NCBI GenBank assembly: GCA_965644315.1
Contig: CBFFRQ010000069.1
Location: forward strand, 1,240,001 to 1,304,000
From: Caecitellus pseudoparvulus
Taxonomy: Eukaryota > Bigyra: Bicosoecida
Length of the DNA: 64,000 bases
Direction: 5' to 3'
Made by a program: the position numbers and the translations under genes. Below the pieces are notes generated by a model. It was given only the letters and a program-made list of their open reading frames with translations, ran no database searches and was not told the DNA's origin. Positions within the stretch are counted from its first letter, which is position 1, and every line of letters starts with the position of its first letter. Positions 9,901 through 22,400 of the stretch are shown here, in pieces.

Positions 9901-12900
9901 GGGGGGCATTTGTGCGGGAGGGCCGGAGTGTTGCGGGCTACCCAATCCTCGTTTGCCGCGCTAGGTGCATGGTGCGTGCCGATCATGCTCCACTCCATTC
10001 CCCAGTCTTCTTGGGCTGGGGCACGTGTGAGGCTTTTTGCGCCTAGCTTCTTGAGCACACACAGCAACACGACGTTCAGCGCTGAGGTCCCTGGGCTTGC
10101 TGGTGCAAGCCACCCGCCGTTTGGGTTCGCATGGCACCTTTCAGATGCAGCCGGGAACTCTGTGGCCTTCCCTAACCAGTTAGTGGTTACCGCCGGGTTT
10201 GGGAGCTCTGCCCTTCAGCTCAGCTCAGAGGACTTGAAAGGTGTATATGCCAACTTGCGGGATGATGGGCCTCATCCCAGGGTGCTGAGCGTGTCCGTCA
10301 TGTATTACTCGGCAGTCCTGAGTGCCGCATGGCGTGGGACCCTCCAGGAGGCTGGCACGACGACTCTCCTATCCAGTAGTGCTTGCGCTTCATCGCTGCA
10401 GATCCAAGGGCCGTCCAGGACATACTTGGCACCCAACACCCCATTCTCTATTGCTCTTCGTGGGAGCACTCCTGCAGCTACCGAGTGTGGTGTTGTCCAA
10501 AGCACAGTCGACTGGAATGTGACTTGCAACGCCACCCAGCCCCTGGATGCACCCGCCGTTGCGACCAGCCTGCTGCCTTCTGGTCAGAGCCTTGACTCAA
10601 TCTGTGTTTTACAAGATAGTCGCTGGAAGCTGCAGTGCCCGCCGCAAGCCATTCCTTCAGGGGTGGCGTGCACTTTCACTGCAACTGCCACCAACTCAAA
10701 CGGCACAGGTGTTTGGCGCTCCTCAGCTTCCACGACTTTGCTTGCATCGCTGCCCCCCCTAAACCTGGATATTAGCATTGTCGGGGGAGCCCAGGTTGTC
10801 TCACGTGGCGAGCACGACATTCTCCTGACAGGGGTGTTGCCTGTCACAGCAGCACGCGGAGGGGAGGGTTCCCCGATCACCGCCGAATGGGAGTGCAAAA
10901 CACTGCCGCTGCCTTTGCTGCAGCAGGTTCTTGGCGTGGACCCTGACAGCTTGCCTCTGCAGCCAGGTACTCAGAATGCCGAAGCATGGGTAAGCCCATC
11001 CTTGGCGGGGATCAACCAAGGGTGTGCGTCGGGTGGCTGGCTTTGCCCTTTGCTGCGCAAACTTGACCTCGACGTCAAACCACCACCGGCTGCAAGGCTT
11101 CTTTCCTATGCGCGGCCTTTTCCTGAACAACTCCTTCTTCCTATGTCTCACGCCACACTGACCTCCTGCCCGGGCTTGCCATCGAACATGTCAGGCTTAT
11201 CGTCAGTGGGAGGTGCCGGTGACCAGAATTTCACCATGCTGGAGTTCCCCAGTGAAAGGCTTCCTGAAGGCTTGTATCAGTTTTCTTTGAAAGCTGTCCA
11301 GCAGTCAGGGCTTTTGCCCACGGGAAGTGACCTTCTACGCCGTGGACATGCGACGACCTGGCTGCTTGTAAGCCAAGGGGGGTTTCAGCAGACTATGCTT
11401 GTCCACGGGGCGCACCGCACCGTGACAGCGCCTTCTGTGGAATCCAAAAGGAGCCATTCTCGGCTACGGCTGCTTCAGTCAATTGTCCCGTTTGCTTCCC
11501 ATCGAGGGGAGGCGCTTGCCGTTTTTGCCGCAGGCTCTCCTCCTTGGCAATTGCCCTCAGCCCCCCGGCGGGCAAGCTCTCAAGGCTGGCGCTTGGTAGG
11601 TGTCACACCTCATCACGAGCTCTCCAGCAGTTCTTTTGACTTTGAGGAACTCCTGTCCTGTGCTGCATCCACTGCAGGCCAGACGGCTCCTGGGCTGCTT
11701 GGGCTGTGGGACGATTCGGGGGCAAGCCTGATGCTTGACTCGGACGGCTTGAGCACCACTGCATCGCTTACTTTCATGTCGGAATCCTTCAGTGTTGGTG
11801 AATCGGGATCCCCAGTTCGGGGACTTGGTGTTGTCCGTGTTCCAGGTCGCCCAGCGGCATCCGGTGGCCTCCTTTCGGTCGAGCCTGGCAGTGTCAGCAT
11901 GGGCAGCGCCATCCACCTGAGAACCCACGGGTGGGTTGCGCGTGAGGCCGGATGGTCCAACCTTGAGTACGCGTTTGGCTTCTATTTGGTGCCGGAGTAC
12001 ACGGCAAGTTTTGCATCTGTCCGGTTCGTGTCCCCCTGCGAAGCCAAGCACCTCACTCCTGGGCCAGGTGAGTTGGTCTTGGACCTCACAACCCTGAGCC
12101 TTGCCACAGAGTTCTCCGCTCTCCCTGAGGCAACTGTGCATCTGCCAAGGTTGCGCTCGACTGGCTTGCCCCAAAGCGGTGTGCTCTTCTTCGTCGCAGT
12201 GCGAGACACAGTATCCCACTCAGAGCTGGCCTTCACTGCGTCAGGGTTGGATGGGCCAGTCTTCCGGTCGCTCCTCGCGCCTTCAATCCCGCTCACAGGC
12301 CCTGATGCCGGTCGTTTCCTCTCTGGGGCGCTGCTCAAGTTAGAGTCTGGCTCGAGTGTGGACCTGCACAGTGTGCTTTCCCACGTCACAGACGCTGACG
12401 CATATGCCTGGTCCATCCTTGGACCTCTCCCTCCTCAAGTGCTTATCGGGGCGTCGGAGGCAACTGCCACTGTTGCAAGTGCTGCAGCCTCGCGTGCGGC
12501 CCTATCCACGCTGGCAACCATTCCTTGTCCTGGAGATGCGTTGATTGGGAGTTCTGCCAGTGGTCCATTTCGAACGCTGCGGCACTGCAGTGGCCATGGA
12601 AGCTGCATGCACGCTCCGCAAGGCTGCCGATTTGGGACTAGGGGTTGCACTGCTTGGTGCTCTTGTGATGCTGGGTACTCTGGTCTTTCTTGCAGAGGCA
12701 CGAGCAGTGCTGCTGCAGAGGCGCGAGGTTTGCTGTCCGGGACAGCCAAAGCACTGAGCTTGGTTGCGCGCCGAGTGGCAAGCGACTTTGAACTGCTCGC
12801 GACTTGGCACGATGTGAACATTTCGTTGTCTGCTGCCAGTGAAGATGCCGTTACCTCTCGCATGTCTGCTTTGCTGCGATCCAGTGCGCTTGCATCACAG

Positions 12901-15900
12901 CATCTCCATGCCGTACCCCCGTCCGACCAGCTTGAGATGCTGCAAAGCTTGGTAGATGCCTTGCGGGTTGGCGCAGACCTGCTTAGTTCTGATCGAGGTG
13001 CGGGCATTCTGTCTGCCCAGGCGCTGCGCTCTGTGGCACTTCCGTCCCCTGCCTCGTCCCTGCCCTCTGCCCTTCCTGAGAAGTTCGTCGGCCCACTCGT
13101 TGCACTGGCCGGTCCTTTTCGAAGTCATGCTGATGAGATTTCTCGGCTGCTTGCGGATGCCACCTGCAGTTCAATGCGAGGTGATGGACTTGGCCGCAGA
13201 GCTCCGCTGAGCTGCATGCGAAGTCCCGGGTTGCGCCAGGGTGCCCAGCGATTCTTGAACTCCCCGGTACCAGCAAGCACTTTTGCCCATTGGCGCGAGT
13301 TAAGAGGTCCACACATCCCTCTGGCGTCATTGAGCCACTTTACCGATGACGACGAAGCCAGAGCTTACATCGCAAGTGTGCGAGCCTCCACTCGCTTGCT
13401 CTACGACATGACTGCAAGGAGCATGCTGGACAACATGTTCGTTTCCGGGCAATCTTCAGCAGTGCAGCTTCCAAATGGCGACGTGTTGGCTGCCCAACGA
13501 GCTGCCGTTGCCAGCTTGGACCTAGGCCACCTCCAGGCTCTGGTGGTACAGCTGCAGCAGTCACCGCCATCCAAGTTGCCGGCTTCGTTCCAGCGCGGAC
13601 CGACAGCATCAACAGCCCAATCGGAGCTGTTTGTGGATGTTGTTGGTTCGGCACTGTCGGAAGAAGTTCAAGCCCAACTGCTGTCCGCAGTTAATGAAGC
13701 TGTAGCCACGTTGGCCGGCTTGGAGGTTGCCTCGGCCGCTGATCGACAGAGTCCTCTCTTACTTCGCGGTGTTGACGTTGTCCTCACCAGCTCTTCAACT
13801 GCAGGTGCCACCAGCTCCCCAACCGATGCAACTGATACTTCTTTGGAGGTGCGGTACTTTTTGTCTGCGACAGGGAACGAAGTTGCTGTGCAGGACCTCG
13901 AGCCTCTCCTTGTCGGAGTCCCAGTGGATTCAGATCTTCTTCCGAAGGATGCTGTGTGTGCAAAGTGGAACGAAACAAGCTCATCGTGGAGTACCTCAGG
14001 CACCGTCTTGCTCCAAGTCGTGCCATGGGCGAATGCCTCCATAGCAAGCGTCGTCACTGCAGCAAACTTTTCCTCTTCAGACGAATATGTTGTCGTGTGT
14101 GCCGCAAATTCGCCAGGGCACTTCACAGTGCTGCACGAGCCCTTCGAGGCTGGCGATGTCTCCCATGCTGGGGGTTCTGCAGGCCGCCCTGCCGTTGTGC
14201 GGCAAGTGACTCTGGGCAACACAATTTTCCCCTTCGTTGTGCTGTCCATCTTGCTGGCGATTCTCTTGTTCTTTTGGGCGCTGTCTCTCTGCCTGGACAG
14301 GAGGTCAGTGACTGACGTAAATGCGTTGCGTGAAGCTCAATTCTTGCGGTACGGCCGCTTAGATGCGCCAGGTGACCTCGACGGACCCCAAACCCCGCAA
14401 GTTTCCGATGGGACGCCGGGGTTCAAAGTATCAAGGCCTGGCAACTCCGGCAACGGCATCGCACCGTGGAAGCAGCAGGTCTCTCTTCGGCAACTGGCGG
14501 GCTCCGCAAAGTCTTTCATTAAAGCGACTGCCGTCGCCCAGAGGGACATGGAGCACCACCTAGCAGAGCTGAGAGCGGCCACCCATCGCAGCATAGCAGC
14601 CCTTGTGCTGAGCCACCTTTGGCACCGGTGGATTGATGAAGTGCGCATGTCACACACATGGTTGTCCGTGTTCATGACTCCGCCAACAGGGCGGGTCACG
14701 CCTACCCGTGGACAGCGAGTGCTCACACTTTGTGTTCTGTCACTGACGGCCATGGCTGTGTGCTCGCTATACTATGGGACACAAGCGTCGTCTCTGACCC
14801 GCGAGGTCATCGTGGGGGTGATCGCTGCTGGGTGCCTGCTGCCCATGGCCATGCTGCTGCCATTCCTGTTCAACCGCCTGAACGGCATCCCCTCCATCAT
14901 GCAGCGCCAGCTTGACCGCGAAGACTTGGCTAGGCGCAAGAGGCAGGTCCAACGAAGAAGGAGGCGAGTAAAGTTTGGCATTGCAGTGCAGAGCAAAGAC
15001 ACAATGATCGGTGTCCCTTTGAAAGGACCCCGGGTGACAGAGGCTTTGCCAGCGAAAGGCAGTCAGCTTAACCCTCGAGGATCGGGCAGCGGTGGCAGCG
15101 TGGCCACACACAAAGAGCAGTCACAGTCAACTGCACCCGTGGGGCGCCGGGTATTGGAGCCTGTTCCAGAAGGCGACGAGGCCTCTCACATTTCTGAGGC
15201 TGCGGAAAGAGATGTATGCCTCTCTTCAGCTGCTGCTGACTCGACGAGGGATCACAGTCCTGCAGTGGTGCAGACACTGCGTCCTGTACTAGAGCTGCCT
15301 GCATCTACATCGCGAAGCGCTACAAGCCTCGGGTCTTCCGCAGTGACCACAGCTCCATGGGCGGTCCAGTCGGAAGGTGCAGAGTCCTTGGCATCGCCCA
15401 TGCGCCCGCTGCACAGTGGGGCTTCTGGCTCTTCAGGCCACGGCAGTGCCGGTGGCATGCTGGATTTCAATGCTACCCTTGCCCCTGGCGACATGGCTGG
15501 AGTTGCTCACATGCTGCATGCACTGCAACATGGAAGGGGGGCACGGAGAACAGGGACGGCTCGCATGCCGTCTGGCCGCGTAAGCGTCGCATCCGTGGAA
15601 GGCTATGCAGACTTCGTTGACGCAGGGGACGACTTTGTGGAAGGAGGTGAAGCATTGAGCTCTCTGGCCGTGCAAGAGATGCTTCGCGCTGTGAATGTCG
15701 CAGCAGGTGATGCTGTAGTTGCTCCCGACTCCTTCCATCTGGAAAAGGTCACCTCACGTGTGCACAAGCGCACTGGTCAGCGCCAGCTTGTGCTAAGCGG
15801 CCGCAGTAGAAAGGGTGACCAGGAATCATCACGCTCCTACGTCATTGACTTGCACGTCGTTCCAAGCGCTGAAAGTGCCACACCTAGCGCCTCGTCAAGG

Positions 15901-17790
15901 TCGCTTGCTGAGGATGCATTTCTGTTCAGCGAAGAGGATCTGGACACGGGTTTTGATGTCCCCGTGGAAGGGGACCTGTCGTGGGGTAGACAAGGAACAG
16001 GCCCTGACGTTGTGGAATCGTCCTCAGCGGACGCATCTGCAGCTGGACGCGACTCAGAAGGCGAGTTGGACTGGCTTGCACCGTACACAGCCGCTGCATC
16101 TGCCTCAGGTGGGGGCAAGGAAGTGAACACGCCCAGCACGGTCCGCGCAGTGGCGGCTGTTGCGAGCGCTCCACACTTTGAGGTTGAGGAGGACTTGGAC
16201 ATTTCATTTTCCGTGTCCCCCTTCACGCAAGGCCCATCCCCAGGCAAGTTCAGGCCCCACACTGTCTCACGTAGTCTTGCTCGGCACCGCAGGGGTGGAC
16301 AACGGCAGCTCGTCGCTAATCCGGCGCAACCTCACTTCGAAGGTGACTTGCCATTGGCATCCAAGAGCCCGAGCCCGAGCCCGAGCCTGAGCATTCCTGC
16401 TGTGCGCAAACAAGCGAAGCCGACAATTATTCTGCCCGGCGACGATGGCAAGCCAGCGTTTTCTGTGAGCCAAGCCGCGTCCGATCAGGACCGCAAGTCT
16501 GCGCGCATCGAGCAGCCTGTCATGCTGGCTCTGACCCCCTCTGGCCCAATGGGGTCAGCCCTTCTCAGTGCACCCCCCCCAAAGCCAATCATTGGCAAGC
16601 GCCTTGGCCCGCTTGATGTGTCCTTAGGTCCGAATACGCGCCCAACTGTCCGCCGTAGCGAAGCGGCGCTACGGCGCCAGGCTGCAGCAAGGGCAGCTCA
16701 ACTTGAACGCCTTGCATCCTGTGTGCGCACCCGATCGTTTCTTTCTGTGGCAAGCCTCATTCAGGTCTGGGCTGGGCTGGCGGGCGTGGCGTTTGCCACA
16801 GTGCTCTTCACTGGTCTGTACGGTGCACAGGAGGCGCCCGCAGACTCTGAGCAGCCCGAAAAGCTTGAAGCAGAGCAGCAGGCCAGCATCTTCACGATCG
16901 CCACTGGCTCTGTCGTGCTTGTCGTCCTGGGCATCATTGCGAACATCGCCTCGCGCCGTCGTGCGCTGTGTGCCAACGGCTGCGACAGGGGATGGGGCCC
17001 AGTTTCCACGTCTGCCTTGCTCTGGCTCCTCGCCGTGGCTATGGAAGTGGGGACGGCGTACTGGGCTCTCGGCCGCCGCATGCCTTTTGCAGTGCAAGGC
17101 AGTCTAGTCATTTTTTCCATGCAGGCCATCCCCCTGCTCGTTGCAGGGTGCGTGTTCGTGGTGCTGCAGTGCCGCCACTCCCCTGTGCGACATACCCCTG
17201 GCTCCCCGACAGAGGAAGATGAACGCGCAACAGAAGCGGAAGTTTCTGCATTGCTCGAAAAGGTTGGCGCGTCAGCAGTCGCACTGCGTGCCGTCCGCCA
17301 GGTGCAGCGCGCTTTCCGTGCACATTTGCGCCGGGTGCGCTCTGAGCGGCAGCGAAACTTGGACCTGTGGGCCAGCATGAGGTGTGAACGCAATAGTCTG
17401 ACAGTGCTGGTTTATTTCACTGTGCTCACCTTGCTTGGCGGCATCGGGTATGTCCTTTTGCTCTTCGGCTCGCGGTTCACAGCCGACCAGGGCTTTGCTT
17501 GGGTGCGGTCGTTCGCCATCGCCGTCTTCTTGGACGTGGCCGTGCAGCAGCCTATTCTTGCATTTTGCCTGGTTTCTGCTCAGTTCATCGTGGTGGCTTC
17601 CAAGACTGGCGCAAAGCGCCTTGTCGTTAACACTCTCGTCGCCCAAGCACGGGCATCACAACTACTGTACGAGGCAGCCATGATCCGTGACAGGGCCGGC
17701 CCTGTCAACATGGACCGCGTGCAAGCTGCTACCACTGGAATGAGCGTGAAGCAGCTGCTCACATTTGATGGCAAAGTCTCCCGCGCGTGA
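6951..17790 (+). CDS. Giant polycystin-1/GPS-type membrane receptor lacking the channel half
   Basis: Inferred exons are 6951-7161 and 7238-17790 (76-nt intron, GTGCGT donor, acceptor GTCACAG, frame restored), giving 3587 aa. This start gives a signal peptide (MWLLWRRGLRAALLLLLAAL) that the long ORF alone lacks. The ectodomain is about 2400 aa, with an EGF-like cysteine cluster near 1832-1892. A GPS-like site spans 2311-2362 (CAKW, then VVVCAANSPGHFTVL), followed by TM1 at about 2399-2423. Further TM segments lie near 2565, 2591, 3239, 3287, 3327, 3357, 3459 and 3494. A roughly 620-aa disordered loop separates TM3 from TM4, and an IQ-like motif sits near 3415-3438. The last TM pair, with its LDVAVQQPI segment, resembles the polycystin-1 region before the TRP-like domain. 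That channel domain and a clear PLAT domain are absent. Probably a cell-surface or flagellar receptor (inference). Confidence 0.75.
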
Positions 17791-17825
17791 TGTCGCCTGA
17801 GACTCGATTGCGTGTTCGAAGCAGA

Positions 17826-17850
17826 GCAATGCAGGTGTGTGTGGCATTGC
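17826..17850. repeat. Inverted repeat between convergent genes
   Basis: GCAATGC at 17826-17832 and GCATTGC at 17844-17850 form a 7-bp inverted repeat around an 11-nt loop. It lies in the 64-bp spacer between the stops of the polycystin-like gene and bL21. Similar TGCATT-centred palindromes occur between other convergent pairs in this window, so it may be a 3'-end signal serving both strands. Confidence 0.4.
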
Positions 17851-17854
17851 CCCA

Positions 17855-18302
17855 CTAGAATGCTACATCCTTGATGCGAAAGACAGTGATCTGGCGCCGG
17901 TACCCCTTGGTGCGCTTGAAGGTGCTGCGTTTGCGATTCTTGAAGATGCGGATGCGCTTCGCATGCGTCTGCTGCTCCACATCGGCGACAACCTTTGCAG
18001 TGGCAATGCGAGGCCGACCCACGACAGTCTCCGTTTGGCTGCCCACAAGCAGCACGTTGTCGAAGGTGTACGCCTTGCCAACCTCAGCATCCTTCACCTT
18101 GTCTACAATCAGGACATCACCTGGTGTCACCTTGTACTGTGAAGCCCCGACGGCCACCACGGCAAACTTGCGGTCCACGTGCTCAGCGGGAGCACCAGCG
18201 GCACTGCTGACGACGTGGCTAGCCACAGCAGGCGGGTTGTACAGCTCCTGTGGTCAACAGACACAAAGACGAATGAAAAGCTAGGGTTCTATATCTCACC
18301 AT
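17855..18302 (-). CDS. Organellar ribosomal protein bL21
   Basis: The protein (131 aa in my model) is a bacterial-type L21 of the mitochondrial or plastid large subunit. It has the family's N-terminal beta segment (FAVVAVGASQYKVTPGD), the middle VLLVGSQTETVVGRP and the basic end RIRIFKNRKRSTFKRTKGYRR. The long frame opens with GTG at 18226. Extending upstream gives seven more codons and then an acceptor (CCACAG). The best model splices an ATG at 18302-18300 over a 52-nt intron (18299-18248, donor GTGAGA) to GAG CTG, so the first coding exon is the start codon alone. No clear transit peptide is seen, and mitochondrial versus plastid cannot be decided. The TGCGGAATTT word lies about 80 bp upstream on the same strand. 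Confidence 0.85.
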
Positions 18303-18381
18303 CGCAATCAGTACGTACAGTTGGCAAGGAGGGAGCTGACGGCTTAGCGAGCGGAGTGGCGGCGGAGGTGCAGAGCGGGGC

Positions 18382-18391
18382 AAATTCCGCA
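18382..18391 (-). promoter_or_regulatory. TGCGGAATTT upstream word of bL21
   Basis: On the minus strand this reads TGCGGAATTT, about 80 bp upstream of the inferred bL21 start codon. It is one of several near-identical words upstream of genes in this window. Confidence 0.4.
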
Positions 18392-18890
18392 GCACACCAA
18401 GGAGCGCCTGCGGCCGTCAGAGGGTGAAAGCGCGAGCCATCATGATCCGGGCGGGCTGGAGTCAATGCAGGTCACGCAATCACTCACGAAGTGCTGGGCG
18501 GAGGCCCGCCGCGACCGAGCGGCTGGCAATGCTGAATGCCATGGCGCAAATGTGCTTGTTCGTTGCCGTGTTAGGTGACAAGCTTGTGCACCTCGCAAGA
18601 CAAGGCAAGGGTGAGCTCTCAGGGGCTTACTACCGGGTGCGGGTGGTGATGAAAGTACTCGGGTGCGCTTGAGTGGCATCCTATCCTCACAGCCCCGCCA
18701 CCCCCCTCCAGAAACACCGCCACGGGTACCCGGCGGCACCCCCCCTCCCTCAAGGGAAATGCTGAGATGGCCCAGCCCATTTGCACAACGGACATGGTCG
18801 CAACTCCCCGATGGTGGTTGTTGGTAGAATCTCCTGGTGCCACCTGGCGAAGTACCGTGCAGGCCTCGTTTCTCATCATTCCGACACAGC

Positions 18891-18900
18891 TGCGGAAATC
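18891..18900 (+). promoter_or_regulatory. TGCGGAAATC upstream word of the 18909 gene
   Basis: TGCGGAAATC ends 8 bp before the ATG at 18909. Such closeness suggests an initiator or very short 5' UTR element (inference). Confidence 0.4.
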
Positions 18901-18908
18901 ACTTCAGT

Positions 18909-19438
18909 ATGAGTGACCAAGACCAGCCACGAAAGTACGCTTCCTGGTTCACCCAGCAGGAAGACCTTGATGAATTCGAAAGCATGGAGTCTCAAGGTAC
19001 AGAGGGGGCCCCTCCGATCTTCATCTCAGTGGGGGCGACGCTCTCTTGCGTTGGTGGCATGCCGATCGGTACGTGTCCAACGCAAAGCACGGCATGTAGG
19101 TGTCGCCCCAATCACTGCCAGAGTGCATTCGTTCGGCAGCATACGCTTCAGGACATGGCATCATAGGCATGCTGACGGCTGGAGCAGCAACTGCTGGCTT
19201 TGCTTGTAGCACGTACTTCTTCAACAGGCCGCACGCTGGTAAGGATGGGCGGGTGCTTGACGTGACAGCGGGGCACCTTCTCGGTCTCGGAACTGGGGCC
19301 GCGATCTTGCCAGCACAAATATGGCTGTGGCGTAAAGCACCCCGGACTCGGTTCGCCGCGCTGCACATGGGCGGCATCGGCGCTGTGTCGGTCTTGTACC
19401 ACGGCTGGCGCATGCTGGACCCAACCTGGGGGCAGTGA
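18909..19438 (+). CDS. Small two-TM membrane protein, two exons
   Basis: Exon 1 is 18909-19068. The donor is GTACGT, and the acceptor is either at 19139 (71-nt intron, 152-aa product) or at 19151 (83 nt, 148 aa); both keep frame. The product starts MSDQDQPRKYASWF, has an acidic segment, then hydrophobic stretches around the splice junction (HGIIGMLTAGAATAGFACS) and near the C-terminus (LGLGTGAAILPAQIWLW and MGGIGAVSVLYHGWR). I do not recognise the family; size and layout resemble small mitochondrial inner-membrane or respiratory-assembly proteins, but that is a guess. Its stop is 10 bp from the stop of the convergent LRR gene. Confidence 0.6.
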
Positions 19439-19448
19439 GCTGCCGAGC

Positions 19449-22400
19449 TTACAGGCGACTGACCAGGGGCACAGTAGCTGCACTGGGGGTCATGGCTACG
19501 CTGTCCTGGCTGATCGCTTCACATTGAAGCACTTGGCCCGTGCAGTCCCGCACCACTGCTGCCATGCTCCGCACCTGCACGGATGCTTGGAAAGGGGTGC
19601 ACCGTCCTGTTGTGCTCAGCTCGGCAAGCAAGCCAGGCGCTGCAGTCTCAACAGCCGCCGTGCAGGCAGCTTCGTCAACCATGACTGAGCAGCCTAGACT
19701 TATGTCTGCGCCGGGTGAAAGGTCCAGCGGTTCGGGACTGAGCAGCTTGCTGCCGGGATCCAAACACAGCCCGACTGCTGCGTGGGCATCGTCCCCACCA
19801 GCCGTGACAAGCCGAAGCCCTTTCGCCATGTCTGTGCCGACAGACAGCGTGTCGTGGACAGCATGGATATCAGCACAGAAGCAGCGATGTGGCCACACAA
19901 GCGTTTGGCCAGGCGTGCGGGGGGGGATGCCACCTGGAGTGTGGACCCGTGGCACGACCGCCTTGCCAGGTGCGTGCAGGAGGGCGAACCAGCGTCCCTG
20001 GTCATTCTGCCACGCAGCGAGCGCTCCCCCCTCGCTACCATCCTCGTTGACGGTGAGAGCTGCCTGCTGGTGTGAGCCTTGCACAGCCTTCATGGAAGCA
20101 AGGGCTTGCTTTTGATGAATGGCTGAGGCAGCTGCCGCAACATCTGCGTCCAAGTGGCTGTGCAGGTGACTGCCACTGGCCAAGACGATGGGTCCATGTG
20201 GGCCTTCCATGGACAGCGTCCAAAAGCATGTGATGCCCTTTTCGGGCAAGATGCCTGGGAACGGCAAGCTGGTCCCACTCACGGTGAAGGCTGCTTCCCA
20301 CTCAATGCAAGTGCGAACTTGCAAAGCGACTATACGCGGGATGCGAAAGCCAGGTGAGGGGTGTGGAGGTTGGCCGGGCATGGACACGAGCAAAGGGCAG
20401 TATTCTGGCTCAGAGTGCACATCGGCAATGCTTTGAGCCTCCATGACGCGCGGCAAGCGAATGCTGCACATCCTCGATTTCGAGGGATGCCGAAGGGTCA
20501 GCGCGTGGCTGCAGAATGCTGCGAGCACTTGTGGAAACGCGGGAACCTCCATTTCCAAACCTTTGCGCTCGTGCACCACGTCTGGCCAGCTGTCCCACAG
20601 CTTCTGGCTGAATGCGGCGAGGTTCGTTGGCAGGCGCCACACCTTGCACGGTTGGCGTGACGCGGGCACACACAGCGTCATGGCAGGGCGTGGCCTGGAC
20701 TGTTGAGGGAGTCTTGCGGCCAGAACAGGCCCAGATAAACCCGGTGCAGGCCTTGGCGGGATGCTCGTATCCGCTGCTGGCGCTTGCCGCCCCGTAGGGA
20801 GCTGCGCTGTGAAGGCCTTGTTGTCTGGCAAGACCGGCGAACGGAGGCTGTATGAGGTTGCAGTGGCAATTGGAGAGGCTGTAGTGCTCTTGTTTCCATC
20901 TTCTGCGCCGGCAGCGCCGTCCAGAAGCGCTTGCTGCGTTGCACGCTGGCCAGCCGCGTCGGCCGGGTAGCACCTCCAGCAAGCTGATGCCTCAACGCCA
21001 TCCCCATCGATGCGAACCAAGCTTGGCAGTGTATCCAGGCAGTGGAGTAGGGAGTGAACTGCGCCAGCGCCTAGTGGGTTGCCCCGCACGTCGAGCACTG
21101 CCAGTCCAGGCTGCTCAGTGCCTAAGAGCGCGCGCAGCCCTGACAACACATACGGTGCCAAGTTGTCTACGGAAGCCCCCAAAGCGTGCCCTGCCAACGG
21201 TCTTCCCGCAAGGCAGACGGCGGGGGTCGAAGCGGACCAGCCACTGTGAGCATGCAGACCAGGAAGTGTGGCAGTCTCTTCCGCCGTCGCGAGGTTGTGA
21301 GCAGCTTCAGCCACAGCTTGGGCGGCACTGGCCGCTGCACCCTCAAGGTCACCCCACGCCGCATTCCCTGAGCACAGCTCATCACAAAGAAACTCGATAC
21401 CAGAGCTGCTAATGTCATTGTGCGAAATGTCAAGCCGGTGCAAACGGGGGTGCCTGGCAGCAGCTGCAAACAGGCTCTGGCAGCCGCCATGAGAAGCAGA
21501 GAGCGCGCAGAACCGCAGGGACAGGGACTCAAGAGAAGACAATGCAGGGAGAATATATCCATGGTGCTGAATGAGCACATTCGTCTCCACTGAGGGCTGC
21601 GCTTCTTTGCTTGCAGATGCTGTGTGAGGCTGCTTTCTCCTGCCGCGCTTTCGTCGACTCTTCGTGGCTGCCCCCTCAACGGCTGATTGCACACTCACTG
21701 GAAGCGAGGGCGCTAGCAGCACCAAGCGGGCATGCTCCTTGCTCAGCCACAGTGGTAGAGTGTCAAGGCGTGGCACGGCGGGGAGTTCAGTGTCCTGCCC
21801 CGCTGTGCTGGAGGCGGCGCCTTGCAGCTCGCGCGGCAGCTGCGCATCTGTAGCGAAGGAACGCGCCGTAAAAACTGAATCTAGCGGCCAAAACATGCGC
21901 CGGGCTTGCTCGGCAGTGGGCTTGGGGCCGCAGGCAACCTTGCACACGCCCTGGTGAGGGTCAGGCGCCTGCAGCGCCGCTGCGAGAACGTCAGCCCCCT
22001 GCGGACCAATGTAACAATGGGACAAGTCCAGGTGCACAAGATTCCCAAGAAAAGCAGCATGATGCGTGAGTCGCGCATAGTTTCGCTCGATCTCTCGCTG
22101 GGCCCGGCCCTCTGCTAGGGTCGCTGGCGTTCCCGTGCTGTGCTGGGCGGCGGAGCCCGCGGGTGGCGGTGCGAGCTCTTGCACTGCTTCCGGTACGAAC
22201 AAGCGTCGTATTCCCTGTGGGGAAAGGCGGGATCCGCGCAGGGACAAGGATGCCAGGCAGGGGAACCTGCCAGCCTGTACCAACGCCAAGAGATCCTGGG
22301 TCCCGCCCGAATGATCCTTCCCTCGCAGCGAGCGAGAGGAGGCCGTTGGTTTTGGTTGCACAGTGGTGGGTTGTTTTGCAGTTCGCCGAATGCCCCGACT

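Larger units (their letters stand above)
18303..18908. other. 606-bp divergent intergenic region
   Basis: This is the upstream region shared by bL21 (minus) and the small membrane-protein gene (plus). It contains one TGCGGAAWTT-type word facing each gene (18382-18391 and 18891-18900). An 82-codon plus-strand ORF at 18424-18672 has no recognisable content. I see no tRNA or other RNA gene. Confidence 0.5.

Noticed and set aside
18424-18672. 82-codon ORF in the bL21 upstream region
   Set aside because: It has no recognisable content and lies in a promoter-like divergent region; length alone is not enough support.
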